In this document: positions 1 to 8,032 of the stretch, piece after piece
Layout of the letters: each line of letters opens with the position of its first letter
Numbering within the stretch: the first letter of the stretch is position 1
Source of the DNA: Hyphomonadaceae bacterium
Lineage (GTDB): Bacteria > Pseudomonadota > Alphaproteobacteria > Caulobacterales > Hyphomonadaceae
Assembly (NCBI GenBank): GCA_022844345.1
Contig: JALHLU010000018.1
Coordinates: 1-37,827 of the forward strand
Direction: 5' to 3'
DNA: 37,827 nt
Notes under the pieces: model-generated
What the model saw: only the letters and a program-made list of their open reading frames with translations
Told to the model about the DNA's origin: nothing
Database searches by the model: none
Program-made: the position numbers and the translations under genes

Positions 1-108
1 TCAGATGATGTGTTCAACGACAATCATCTTGGCACTTTGATGCCGCCGTGAGCGCCGTCCACACCATCTCTGGTAAGGTCGTAGTTATCGGCCCGCGGAG
101 ATACTCCA

Positions 109-277
109 ATGACGCGAATCTCATACAAACGGCACCGCTTTCCTCCGGTTGTCATTCAGCGCGCAGTTTGGCTCTATTTCCGCTTCACGCTCAGCTTCCG
201 CGATGTTGAAGAGATGCTCGCGCATCGTGGCATGGATGTAAGCTACGAGACGGTCCGCGCCTGGACACTGAATTCCG
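109..277 (+). pseudogene. IS6-family transposase, 5' remnant
   Basis: The first roughly 56 codons match the N-terminus of the intact IS6-family transposase at 18585-19277, including the MTRISYKR start, the FRDVEEMLA segment and the SYETVRAWTL segment. Similarity stops near position 277, after which the frame runs into unrelated residues and a stop at 291. The DDE catalytic domain is missing, so this is a broken copy. Upstream DNA from about position 70 still resembles the leader of the intact copy, although the terminal inverted repeat is not recognisable. The break lies about 10 bases before the FNR/FixK box that starts the next operon. Confidence 0.85.
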
Positions 278-287
278 CGAACGCTTC

Positions 288-301
288 TTGATGGTTGTCA
301 A
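288..301. promoter_or_regulatory. FNR/FixK-type box upstream of usp operon
   Basis: The site reads TTGAT-GGTT-GTCAA, an exact fit to the FixK/Anr-style consensus TTGAT-N4-(A/G)TCAA. Its centre is about 58 bases before the start codon at 353, a spacing compatible with class II activation. A likely regulator is the Crp/Fnr protein at 4086. Binding is inferred, not shown. Confidence 0.75.
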
Positions 302-352
302 TGTAAATGAACCCGTCCTCGCAAACCTTCATTATATGGAGGCAAAGGCATC

Positions 353-1195
353 ATGAAGGACATTCTCTTTCACTTCGACAGCTATCCGGACCCTACACCC
401 GTTGAAGCGATCGATCAGGCTGTGCATTTCGCTAGTATGCTCGGTGCGGAGATCACGGCGCTGGCTGTCCAGGTTCATTTCAAGCCGTCCGGCAATTGGC
501 TCGCGGAGCGGCTGATCAACTTAAGCGGCCTTTGCGCTCACGAAGAAGAGAAGAGTCTGGCAAACTGCAGGGTGGCGATCGCAGCTTTCACAGACAGACT
601 TGCGACCGAAAATGTCAAAGGGAAAGCTCTCCTTACCAAAGCCGAGCCAGCCCTCATGGGCGATCATGTGAGTGTTCATGCCCGCACGCGCGACCTCTGC
701 CTTGTTCCACTGGTGGACAGCCTCGATGGCCAACGGTCGGTAGTTGAAGCCGTGCTGTTCGGGTCCGGTCGACCTGTCCTCCTTTACCGGCCCGGCGCTG
801 CTGACTTGCCGAGCGGTGAATTGGGATCAGTCGTACTGGCTTGGGACGGGAGCCGCTGCGCCGCGCGCGCCATGTGCGACGCGCTCCCGATCCTCCGAAA
901 AGCGCGCGAAGTGCGGGTGCTCACTGTGGTCAAGGAAAAGCCCGAGGCGACGGCGGGCCAGGGCGCGGATGTCGTTCGTCACTTGAGTCTGCACGGCATC
1001 AACGCCGTAGCCGATGAAGTCGATATCGCGGGGCGAAAGATCGGGCAGGCGATATCCGACTTCGCGAAGGCGCACCACGCCAAGCTGCTTATCATGGGCG
1101 GCTATGGCCGCTCCAAAGTGCGCGAGTTCATTCTTGGAGGTGCAACGCAGCACATGCTGCACGAACCAGACGTTGCAATCATGTTGTCGCACTGA
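353..1195 (+). CDS. Universal stress protein, tandem UspA domains
   Basis: This 280-residue protein has two UspA-like alpha/beta domains, the usual length for tandem universal stress proteins. The C-terminal domain ends in MGGYGRSKVREFILGG, a G-2X-G-9X-G nucleotide-loop pattern in which the residue after the third glycine is G rather than S/T. The first domain lacks this loop. Such proteins are cytoplasmic and help cells survive energy or oxygen limitation; the exact activity is unknown. A GGAGG Shine-Dalgarno precedes the ATG. The gene follows an FNR/FixK box at 288-301 and probably leads an operon with the fusion kinase and second usp gene downstream. Confidence 0.9.
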   Translation: MKDILFHFDSYPDPTPVEAIDQAVHFASMLGAEITALAVQVHFKPSGNWLAERLINLSGLCAHEEEKSLANCRVAIAAFTDRLATENVKGKALLTKAEPALMGDHVSVHARTRDLCLVPLVDSLDGQRSVVEAVLFGSGRPVLLYRPGAADLPSGELGSVVLAWDGSRCAARAMCDALPILRKAREVRVLTVVKEKPEATAGQGADVVRHLSLHGINAVADEVDIAGRKIGQAISDFAKAHHAKLLIMGGYGRSKVREFILGGATQHMLHEPDVAIMLSH

Positions 1196-1277
1196 AGCGA
1201 TGACCTCCTCCGCGACCTGCTGGCCGCGGTTCCGCGCACATCAGAACCACGTGCCCAAAGCGTGAAGGGAGTGGCCC

Positions 1278-2795
1278 ATGCAGGACCTGAAAGCCCTGGA
1301 CGGCGCTGAAGTGATGCAGAGACCCCTAGTTGAGGCCTTTGCCAGCGGGGTGGTAGAGGGTCTGTCGGGGTCGGTCGAGCATATCCAGACACACCTCAAT
1401 CACGTCTTTCTGTCGGGCTCGCGTGCTTACAAGCTGAAACGCGCCGTTCGGTTTCCCTTCGTCGATTTCAGAACGGTCGGCCGGCGCAAGGCTGCCTGTG
1501 AAGCAGAAGTCTTGATCAACACCACGCTCGGCAGCCCCTTCTACGTTGGCTCCACTGCAGTGGTGCGCAGGTCGGACGGCCAATTGTCGCTGGGTGGTAA
1601 CGGTGTCGCGGAGGACTGGGTGGTCGAGATGCGCCGCTTCGACAGCCGTCTGCAGTTTGATGTAATGGCGAGCAGTGGCGCGCTCTCGGTGGAATCCGTC
1701 GAGGCTGCAGCATCCGCAATCGTCGACGTGCATCGCAAAGCACCCGCGGGCCAGTTGGGTGGACACACTGCGGACTACCGACAGACAATACGCACACTTG
1801 AGCGCACAGAAGCGGAGGCAGCCGCCCGTCTCGGGCTCGAGCCGGGCCTTCCATCGCCCTTCGAGGCGCTTGATCGCGAACTGGCGCGTATCAGCCCTAT
1901 TGTAGAAAAGCGTCGGCGCGGGGGTAAGGTCCGGCGCGTCCACGGCGATCTTCACCTACGCAACATCTGCATGTTTGAGGGCCGGACCGTGCTGTTCGAC
2001 GCTTTGGAGTTTGACGATCGGATGGCGACGATCGATGTACTCTATGATCTGGCCTTCCTGTTGATGGACCTTCGGCGAGCCGAGTTGCCGCAGCATGCCA
2101 ACGCCGCCATGAACCGGTATTGGGATGCGGCAGCAGAGGACGAGGACGGGCTCGCGGTTCTGCCTTTCTTCATGGGCTTGCGAGCGGCAGTGCGTATGGC
2201 CGTCGCCGTGGCGGACGGTCGGCTTGAGGAGGCCCAGGACTACCGCACTCTTGCCTTCGGCTTCCTCTCTCGCGCCGAAGGTATGCTTGTTGCCATAGGC
2301 GGGTTGTCCGGGGCTGGTAAGAGCGCAGTCGCGAAGGAAGTGGCCCACCGGCTGCCTGGACCCGCTGGAGCGCGGCTTCTGCGCAGCGATGTGTTGCGCA
2401 AGCGCGCGCTGGGCGTGCCTCTCAATGAGCATGCTGGCGAGGATGTCTATGCCCCGGAGAAACGGGCCGAGGTCTACCGTGATCTTGCCGCTCGCGCAGC
2501 CACCGCTCGACGCGCTGGAGCCAGCGTCGTCGCTGATGCGACCTTCCGTGTGGCGAGCGCAAGAGCAACCCTTCAGTCTACAGAGAGAAGCTTTCGCGGC
2601 TTCTGGTTGGATGTGCCAGTCCACGTCAGGCTGGCGCGCATTGCAGGTCGGAGAAGCGACGCGTCTGATGCGGGTGCGCTGGTCGCCTTGAGTCAGTCGG
2701 AGCCGGGTGATCTGGGCTCCGCCTGGCGCCGGGTCGGCGGGCGGCGGCCGGTAGAGGAGATTGTATCTGACATCGTGCATGAAGCCGTGAAATGA
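1278..2795 (+). CDS. APH-like / P-loop kinase fusion protein (COG2187-COG0645 type)
   Basis: The 505-residue protein joins two kinase-like modules. The N-terminal part is aminoglycoside-phosphotransferase-like, with the catalytic motif HGDLHLRN (H222, D224) and a downstream DALEFDD segment that could supply the second metal ligand. The C-terminal part is a gluconate-kinase-like P-loop ATPase with GLSGAGKS at residues 342-349. Proteins of this architecture include Mycobacterium tuberculosis Rv2004c, a DosR-regulon member; the substrate is unknown and antibiotic resistance should not be assumed. The ATG has a strong GAAGGGAG ribosome-binding site. The stop overlaps the ATG of the next usp gene (ATGA), indicating translational coupling. 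Confidence 0.88.
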   Translation: MQDLKALDGAEVMQRPLVEAFASGVVEGLSGSVEHIQTHLNHVFLSGSRAYKLKRAVRFPFVDFRTVGRRKAACEAEVLINTTLGSPFYVGSTAVVRRSDGQLSLGGNGVAEDWVVEMRRFDSRLQFDVMASSGALSVESVEAAASAIVDVHRKAPAGQLGGHTADYRQTIRTLERTEAEAAARLGLEPGLPSPFEALDRELARISPIVEKRRRGGKVRRVHGDLHLRNICMFEGRTVLFDALEFDDRMATIDVLYDLAFLLMDLRRAELPQHANAAMNRYWDAAAEDEDGLAVLPFFMGLRAAVRMAVAVADGRLEEAQDYRTLAFGFLSRAEGMLVAIGGLSGAGKSAVAKEVAHRLPGPAGARLLRSDVLRKRALGVPLNEHAGEDVYAPEKRAEVYRDLAARAATARRAGASVVADATFRVASARATLQSTERSFRGFWLDVPVHVRLARIAGRRSDASDAGALVALSQSEPGDLGSAWRRVGGRRPVEEIVSDIVHEAVK

Positions 2796-3586
2796 AGTTC
2801 AGGGATATACTCGCGGTCGTTTCTTCTGCAGCCGACGACGGCCACGTAATCTCGTTCGCGGAGCAGTTGCGGCGCCAATGGGCCGTACGTATCACCACGC
2901 TGGTGACAAAATGGAAGCCGGATTTTGTCCTCACGAATGCTGCAGCTGACCTTAGAGCAGAGGTTGAGCGAACGACGACGCGTCTCCGGAGAGAACCGGA
3001 AGTCGGCCCCGTCGTCTCCGAACTAGTTACGATCAATGAAGCGCGAGCATCCATAGGCATGCGAGCGCGACACTTCGATGCTGTCGTCGTGGGGCGCCCC
3101 CCCGGCCCGACATCAGACTGGCCGCAGGCGCTTCTGGAGGGCGCGCTTTTCCAGTCAGGCCGACCTGTATTCGTCGTGCCGGCGGGCTGGCAGACCATGC
3201 CTGTCGGCAACAGGATAATGGTGTGCTGGAAACCGACAAGAGAGGCCGCGCGAGCTCTGACCGCGGCGCATGACCTTCTGCAGCGAGCAGACCGCGTGAT
3301 GGTGGCCACTGCAGGCTCCGGGCATCCTCAGGCCAGCATGACGAGCAAGGAAGGGGAGGATGTTGTCGCTCACCTTGCTCGCAAAAAACTCGACGTCAGT
3401 CTTCTCTCCGTGAACGCCAGCTCTCGCAGCGAAGCGGAGGCGATCCTGGAGCAGGCAATGAGAGTTAGGGCCGATCTTGTCGTCATGGGCGGCTACGGTC
3501 GTTCAGCCGCGACCCAGTTCTTCTTCGGAGGAGTTACGCGCGAGATGCTTGCTTCTTCGAACATACCGCTTCTGATGGCGCACTAG
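2792..3586 (+). CDS. Universal stress protein, tandem UspA domains
   Basis: A 264-residue universal stress protein starts inside the stop codon of the preceding fusion kinase (ATGA overlap), so the two are almost certainly co-translated. It contains two UspA-type domains joined around WKPTREAARAL, and ends with VVMGGYGRS...FFGGVTREML, the same modified nucleotide loop (GG instead of GS/GT) seen in the usp genes at 353 and 4885. It is a clear paralogue of the 4885 gene, sharing the RDILA start, the GRPV.VVP region and the final LMAH. It is presumably cytoplasmic and expressed under oxygen limitation with its operon; ligand and partner are unknown. Confidence 0.9.
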   Translation: MKFRDILAVVSSAADDGHVISFAEQLRRQWAVRITTLVTKWKPDFVLTNAAADLRAEVERTTTRLRREPEVGPVVSELVTINEARASIGMRARHFDAVVVGRPPGPTSDWPQALLEGALFQSGRPVFVVPAGWQTMPVGNRIMVCWKPTREAARALTAAHDLLQRADRVMVATAGSGHPQASMTSKEGEDVVAHLARKKLDVSLLSVNASSRSEAEAILEQAMRVRADLVVMGGYGRSAATQFFFGGVTREMLASSNIPLLMAH

Positions 3587-3900
3587 TGGTGAACATCAAG
3601 ACCGCCGGCATTTGGTGTAACGAAGATTTCTCTCACAGGTCGCACGCGCAAGCAGGCAAACGTCCCGCGGCACAATTGCGTACGGCATGCCTGTCGCTCT
3701 TGTGCGTGCAAATCCCAGCCCAGGCTTTCGTGTATTCTGTATGGCCTTGAGAATCCTCAATGCAGGACCTGCACCTGAAGGGCATGTTTGGGGAGTGTAA
3801 TGCACTAGTTCCATGGGATTTCATCCGACCTGAGAGGGTCTGCGCCCCCCGCAGATCTTCTCCGGCGTTGACCAGGAACCCGGATTCCCGCCATCGCCGT

Positions 3901-3930
3901 CGCGCCCCGCATCTGCTGATGTGGGGCGCG
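3901..3930. other. Strong GC-rich hairpin
   Basis: Arms 3901-3913 and 3918-3930 (CGCGCCCCGCATC / GATGTGGGGCGCG) pair over 13 positions with one G-T wobble around a 4-base loop TGCT. No T-run follows on either strand, so it is not a canonical intrinsic terminator. It may still end the usp operon or stabilise its 3' end. Confidence 0.6.
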
Positions 3931-4003
3931 AAGCGTTGGCAAGCGTCTGCTGATCGAGTGCGGAACCTGCAGTGTGGCGGGCCACATGCCGTTGGAATAG
4001 CGA

Positions 4004-4017
4004 CTGATCGAGATCAA
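4004..4017. promoter_or_regulatory. FNR/FixK-type box upstream of the regulator gene
   Basis: The site reads CTGAT-CGAG-ATCAA, one mismatch from TTGAT-N4-ATCAA. A -41.5 geometry would put the transcription start near 4052, leaving a leader of about 34 bases before the GTG start at 4086. This suggests autoregulation of the Crp/Fnr gene. Confidence 0.65.
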
Positions 4018-4085
4018 GTATGCTATTGTTCCAGCGCAGCTAAATAAAGAGCATGCTTTGCACTGATCGAGGAGGGGATCCGCTG

Positions 4086-4748
4086 GTGGGAGATCTGTTC
4101 AGCGACGCCCCCGGCTGGCTGGCGACCTATCAGCCGGGCCAGATCATATTCGACGAAGGTGACCACGCGTCGCATATGTACCGGGTGGAGTCCGGCTGCG
4201 TCCGCCTGCAGGTCAACGGCGTTGATGGCGAGCGCCAGATCATCAGTTTCTTGTTCAAGGGCGAGCTGTTTGGATACGCGGTCGGCAACAGGCAGATTGC
4301 TGCTGAGGCGGTGAATGAGACGGTGGTCCGCTGCTGGTCCATCTCCTCCATTCTGGCGCTGGGAACCCGCCGGCCGGAGGTCGCAATCGAGCTGGTGAGG
4401 GTCGCGGATCGCCACTTCGGCAATGTCGCCCAGCATCTGCAGCGAGTGGCCCGCCTTACGGCTACCGACCGTGTGAGATGGTTTTTCAGCGGCTTGGTGA
4501 GTTGCGATGGCTTACAACGGCGCGACGGACATCTCGATTTGCCCATGAGGCGTCGCGACATTGCGGACTACCTCGGACTGACTCCTGAAACACTCAGCCG
4601 TTCGATACTTGAACTGGAGGACGACGGTTTCCTTGAGCGGAAAGGGCGGAAGGGCTTCAGCCTGCACGGGCCTAGCCTTGAGCTGAAGGTCAAGTCACTG
4701 GATGAGCTGAAGGTCGTCTCGCGAGAGCGACAGGATGTCATGGGTTGA
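4086..4748 (+). CDS. Crp/Fnr-family transcriptional regulator, FixK-like
   Basis: The protein has an N-terminal cyclic-nucleotide-binding-like beta-barrel (YQPGQIIFDEGD, FLFKGELFGY) and a C-terminal winged helix with MRRRDIADYLGLTPETLSRSI. The E-T-L-S-R of the recognition helix matches the E..SR set by which FNR/FixK proteins read TTGAT half-sites. The N-terminal four-cysteine cluster of oxygen-sensing FNR is absent, so it is more like FixK/Dnr proteins that rely on an upstream signal. I chose GTG 4086 (220 aa): GAGGAGGGG lies 8 bases before it, while the in-frame ATG at 4053 has a weak site and would be nearly leaderless given the box at 4004-4017. Five matching boxes nearby make it the probable local regulator. 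Confidence 0.88.
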   Translation: MGDLFSDAPGWLATYQPGQIIFDEGDHASHMYRVESGCVRLQVNGVDGERQIISFLFKGELFGYAVGNRQIAAEAVNETVVRCWSISSILALGTRRPEVAIELVRVADRHFGNVAQHLQRVARLTATDRVRWFFSGLVSCDGLQRRDGHLDLPMRRRDIADYLGLTPETLSRSILELEDDGFLERKGRKGFSLHGPSLELKVKSLDELKVVSRERQDVMG

Positions 4749-4835
4749 CGTTGCCGCGTTCGATGCAGTGGCCTTCAGGGTGAGACTCATCTCGCGATTG
4801 CGTGACCCGACTATCGGTCAGACGTTTCGCAGTGC

Positions 4836-4849
4836 TTGATTTTCGTCAT
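4836..4849. promoter_or_regulatory. FNR/FixK-type box upstream of third usp gene
   Basis: The site reads TTGAT-TTTC-GTCAT, one mismatch from TTGAT-N4-GTCAA. Its centre is 42 bases before ATG 4885 and 57 before ATG 4900. With a -41.5 geometry the transcript would start at about 4884, which favours translation from 4900. Confidence 0.65.
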
Positions 4850-4884
4850 CGTACGACCGTGCCGGTTGCGGAGAATGTGTCAGG

Positions 4885-5733
4885 ATGGGAAAACCAGACA
4901 TGAGCAGCAGGGACATTCTCGCGATCATTACCTCCCAGGCCGGCGGCGAACATGTGATCGCCCTTGCGGAGCAGTTGGCCACTCAGTGCGATGGGCGCCT
5001 GACCGTGGCGCTGGTCAACTGGATGCCAAGAATTCCAGGCATCGAGGGTTTCTCAATCGCTCCCATTTACGACGAGCTGGTTCAGCAGGCCCGGAAACGG
5101 CTCGCAGGCGAGAAGACCAGGCTTGAAGAACGCCTCGCGCGCGCGCGCGGGGACGCGACGATCGAGACATTCCTGCCAGAGTTCGGGGCGGCGGGATCAG
5201 TCCTTGGGATGCGAGCGCGCCACGCCGATCTCACCGTCGTCGCCCGGCCTGAGAAGGCCGACGCGAGTTCGGCTCAGGCGGTCCTCGATGCAGCTCTGTT
5301 CGAGTCGGGCCGGCCCGTCATCTTGGTTCCGCCAGACTGGCGCGCGGCAGTGCTGGGACGGCACGTGCTTGTCGCCTGGAAGCCTACACGGGAGGCGGCC
5401 CGCGCGCTTGGCGATGCCGACGCCATCATTGCGGGGGCCGAACGCGTTAGTGTCGTGACCGTGGATGCTGGGCCCTCGAGAGGCTATGGCCAGCAACCCG
5501 GAGCTGACATTTCCGCCCACCTCGCGTTTAGAGGCGCAAAGGTCGAACTCTTCAACCTGGATTCGGGTGATCGATCAGAAGCGGCGGCCATTCAGGATCA
5601 GGCACGTTTGGTCGGAGCTGACCTCATCGTGATGGGTGGCTACGGGCGTCCGCGGCTGAGTGAGCTGATCTTTGGCGGCGTAACACGGGAGATGCTGAAG
5701 ACCGCCACTATCCCTGTGCTGATGGCGCACTGA
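4885..5733 (+). CDS. Universal stress protein, tandem UspA domains
   Basis: This protein of up to 282 residues has two UspA domains and is a close paralogue of the usp gene at 2792: both share RDILA, AEQLA/R, GMRARH, WKPTREAARAL and a final GGYGR...FGGVTREML...LMAH. The nucleotide loop again has GG in place of GS/GT. The start is uncertain. ATG 4885 has GGAG at 11 bases, but ATG 4900 (277 aa) aligns with the paralogue start and fits the predicted promoter better. It follows the regulator gene by 136 bases and has its own FNR/FixK box, so it is likely a separate hypoxia-induced unit. Confidence 0.9.
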   Translation: MGKPDMSSRDILAIITSQAGGEHVIALAEQLATQCDGRLTVALVNWMPRIPGIEGFSIAPIYDELVQQARKRLAGEKTRLEERLARARGDATIETFLPEFGAAGSVLGMRARHADLTVVARPEKADASSAQAVLDAALFESGRPVILVPPDWRAAVLGRHVLVAWKPTREAARALGDADAIIAGAERVSVVTVDAGPSRGYGQQPGADISAHLAFRGAKVELFNLDSGDRSEAAAIQDQARLVGADLIVMGGYGRPRLSELIFGGVTREMLKTATIPVLMAH

Positions 5734-6018
5734 TCCTACGGAATGCTTGTTCTGGGTGGGCGAGCTGCCCGCGTGGCTGATGGCGTCCCCGGGGCGGCAA
5801 TCTGCTTGCGTTCGGCTCTCGTCGGGTAGCTAAGTTAACACGCTCGCGGCCTGGTTGATCAGCTGAGACAGACAGTGTGGGGCGGCTGAGCCGCACGCGC
5901 GAGGACGTCGGGTCGGATGGCGTGGAACGGGGACGCCCCTTGCGCAGATGCCCGCGCGACCGACAATGCCGATTGCACCAGTGTCGGATTCTCGACATTG
6001 CAGAGCGGGGGCCGGCCT

Positions 6019-7782
6019 ATGGATGACGCTCATGACATGGCGGCTATGGTGCTGCCAGGTGTGGTATTTCTCGCAGCGACAAGTCTGCTGGTTCCTACAT
6101 TTCGAAAGCTCGGCATGAGCGCCGTTATGGCGTTCCTCGCCATCGGCGTCCTCATCGGCCCTAATATACTCGGCCTCCTGCCGGATCACATCGACTGGAC
6201 GCGTATACTTGTCCTCGATCCCGATGGCCCCGCGCGCTGGCTTGCCGAGCTTGGTGTCGTATTCCTTCTTTTTGCGATCGGCCTGGAGGTTTCCACCTCC
6301 CGGCTGTGGGCTTTGCGCCGATGGGTTCTCGGCTTTGGCCTTGCGCAGGTTGCAGTCACGGCCGTCGCTATCACGTTGATAGCGATCGCGTTCGGCAATG
6401 CGATAGCCGTCGCAGTCGTTCTCGGGTTGGCCTTTGCGCTATCCTCGACCGCGGTTGTCCTGCAGCTGCTCGGCGAAAGGCGGCAGATCTCTGGAGCAAC
6501 CGGCAAGGCTGCTTTCTCCGTGCTCCTTCTGCAGGACCTGGCCGTCATACCGATCCTCTTCGCGGTTGATGCACTGGGCTCCGGGACAGCCGTTCAGGAG
6601 AGCGGGTTCGATGGGCTCGCTGCTGCGGTGGCGACGGCATTCGCATCCGTCGCCGCGATACTGTTTGCCGGACGGTATTTGCTGCGACCGCTTTTTCGGT
6701 GGGTGGCGTCCATCGGCAGTCGCGAGGTATTCGTCGCCGCGATCCTTCTGGTTGCCGTGGCCGCCGCCCTCGCAGCAGAACTGGCCGGTTTGTCCATGGC
6801 TCTTGGCGCATTCCTCGCTGGGCTCCTCCTCGCTGAGACCGAGTACAGACACGAAATCGAAGCAGACATTGAACCCTTCAAAGGGCTATTGCTTGGGCTG
6901 TTCTTCGTCACGGTCGGTATGCAGGTTGATCTTGGCCAGGTCTTGGCGATGCCGTTGCAGATTGTTGCCGGCGTCCTCGGGCTCATCGTGGTCAAGGTCG
7001 CGATCCTTGTGCCGTTGGGTCGGGCATTTGGCCTGTCCTGGTCGCACTCGGTGGAAGTGGCCTTCCTGCTCGCACAGGCGGGGGAGTTCGCCTTCGTGAT
7101 CGTGGCGGCCGCGACGCGCGCAGAAACAATTCCAGCCGACATCGCCGATTTCATGCTCATCGTGGTGGCGCTCTCGCTATTCATGACCCCAGTCGTCGCG
7201 AGCTTAGGCGCAAGTCTGGCGAGACGCCTAACGTCAGAAGCATCTATGGTGCCGCCTGATGACGCCGAGATTGCTGATCATGTCATCATTGCTGGCTATG
7301 GACGGGTAGGGCAAACGCTGGGCGAGTTGCTGCAACAGGAGCACGTCGCGCATATTGCGGTCGACAGCGATGTGAAGCTGGTAGACGCGCTGCGGAAGCG
7401 CAGCTGGCCCATCCACTTCGGCGACGCAAGCCGGAAAGATGTTCTTACCGCGCTTGGGGCCGCCAAAGCGGCGGCAATCGTCGTCACGATGAATGAAAAT
7501 ATGGCGGTCGAGCGTGTGGTCAAAGCTGTGCGGGCGGCATGGCCGCATGTGCCGGTGTTTGCACGTGCGCATGATCCTGCTCAGGCTCGACGGCTACACG
7601 CCGCCGGGGCAACGTTTGCGCATCCGGAGACGATTGAGGCTACACTCCAGTTGGGTGATGCCTTGCTTCAGAGTCTAGGGATTCCTGACGAAGCCGTGCG
7701 GCGCCTGATCGAAGAGCGGCGGCAGCGGGAAATCGCTCGCGCCCGTGTCGCCCCATTGCCCGAGGACATCGGGGCAGATTGA
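6019..7782 (+). CDS. CPA2 cation/proton antiporter with TrkA-N domain (KefB/YbaL-like)
   Basis: An inner-membrane antiporter of 587 residues. About 12 hydrophobic segments span residues 8-400 (Na+/H+ exchanger fold, with GxEVST and LLLQDLAVIP), followed by a cytoplasmic NAD-binding TrkA-N domain starting with AGYGRVG (G426, G428, G431) and ending in a charged tail. Proteins of this class move K+ or Na+ against protons, often gated by nucleotide or glutathione conjugates. I prefer ATG 6019: it directly precedes the first membrane segment, while the upstream in-frame ATG at 5917 adds 34 Cys/Arg-rich residues unlike the family. Only a TTGAT half-site (5855) lies upstream, so membership of the FixK regulon is not supported. 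Confidence 0.9.
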   Translation: MDDAHDMAAMVLPGVVFLAATSLLVPTFRKLGMSAVMAFLAIGVLIGPNILGLLPDHIDWTRILVLDPDGPARWLAELGVVFLLFAIGLEVSTSRLWALRRWVLGFGLAQVAVTAVAITLIAIAFGNAIAVAVVLGLAFALSSTAVVLQLLGERRQISGATGKAAFSVLLLQDLAVIPILFAVDALGSGTAVQESGFDGLAAAVATAFASVAAILFAGRYLLRPLFRWVASIGSREVFVAAILLVAVAAALAAELAGLSMALGAFLAGLLLAETEYRHEIEADIEPFKGLLLGLFFVTVGMQVDLGQVLAMPLQIVAGVLGLIVVKVAILVPLGRAFGLSWSHSVEVAFLLAQAGEFAFVIVAAATRAETIPADIADFMLIVVALSLFMTPVVASLGASLARRLTSEASMVPPDDAEIADHVIIAGYGRVGQTLGELLQQEHVAHIAVDSDVKLVDALRKRSWPIHFGDASRKDVLTALGAAKAAAIVVTMNENMAVERVVKAVRAAWPHVPVFARAHDPAQARRLHAAGATFAHPETIEATLQLGDALLQSLGIPDEAVRRLIEERRQREIARARVAPLPEDIGAD

Positions 7783-7962
7783 GAAACGCCACCAACGACG
7801 GCCCATCGAATCCACAGTTTCGCGAGCTAGCCAGAAAGGCAGCAAACTCATCTAACGGCGTTGTGATGCGATCGGACGCCAAGGTGTCTGCCCGCAGGAT
7901 AGCACAACAGATTCGTACACGCTGTGCAGATGTTTGGAGGTTTCCGACAGGGTGAGATGACT

Positions 7963-7976
7963 TTGATCAAGATCAT
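7963..7976. promoter_or_regulatory. FNR/FixK-type box upstream of fourth usp gene
   Basis: The site reads TTGAT-CAAG-ATCAT, one mismatch from TTGAT-N4-ATCAA. Its centre is about 63 bases before the TTG start at 8033, leaving room for a -10 element and a leader of about 20 bases. Confidence 0.7.
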
Positions 7977-8032
7977 CCTCCGCGGTTGAACTTGAATGCT
8001 CGAGGGATGTTTGCGCTGCCCGGGAGCTCCAG

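Larger units (their letters stand above)
3587..4085 (+). other. Intergenic region before Crp/Fnr regulator gene
   Basis: These about 500 bases carry no convincing gene. They hold a strong hairpin (3901-3930), an FNR/FixK box (4004-4017), a possible -10 element TAAATA at 4041-4046 about 32 bases after the box centre, and the GAGGAGGGG ribosome-binding site at 4069-4077. The first 300 bases show nothing else I recognise. Confidence 0.6.

Noticed and set aside
52-64. 13-base sequence whose reverse complement recurs at 37715-37727 near the other end of the window
   Set aside because: Several inverted 13-base matches are expected by chance in a window of this size and no longer similarity surrounds it.
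1278-2795. Aminoglycoside resistance gene
   Set aside because: The APH-like fold is fused to a P-loop kinase domain and belongs to a family not known for antibiotic modification; resistance is not supported.
3586-3599. GTGGT-GAAC-ATCAA after the second usp gene as an FNR box
   Set aside because: Only one half-site matches; it has two mismatches in the other half and no gene starts close downstream.
5855-5868. TTGAT half-site upstream of the Kef-type antiporter gene
   Set aside because: The second half (TGAGA) does not fit RTCAA, so it is not a credible FNR/FixK box.
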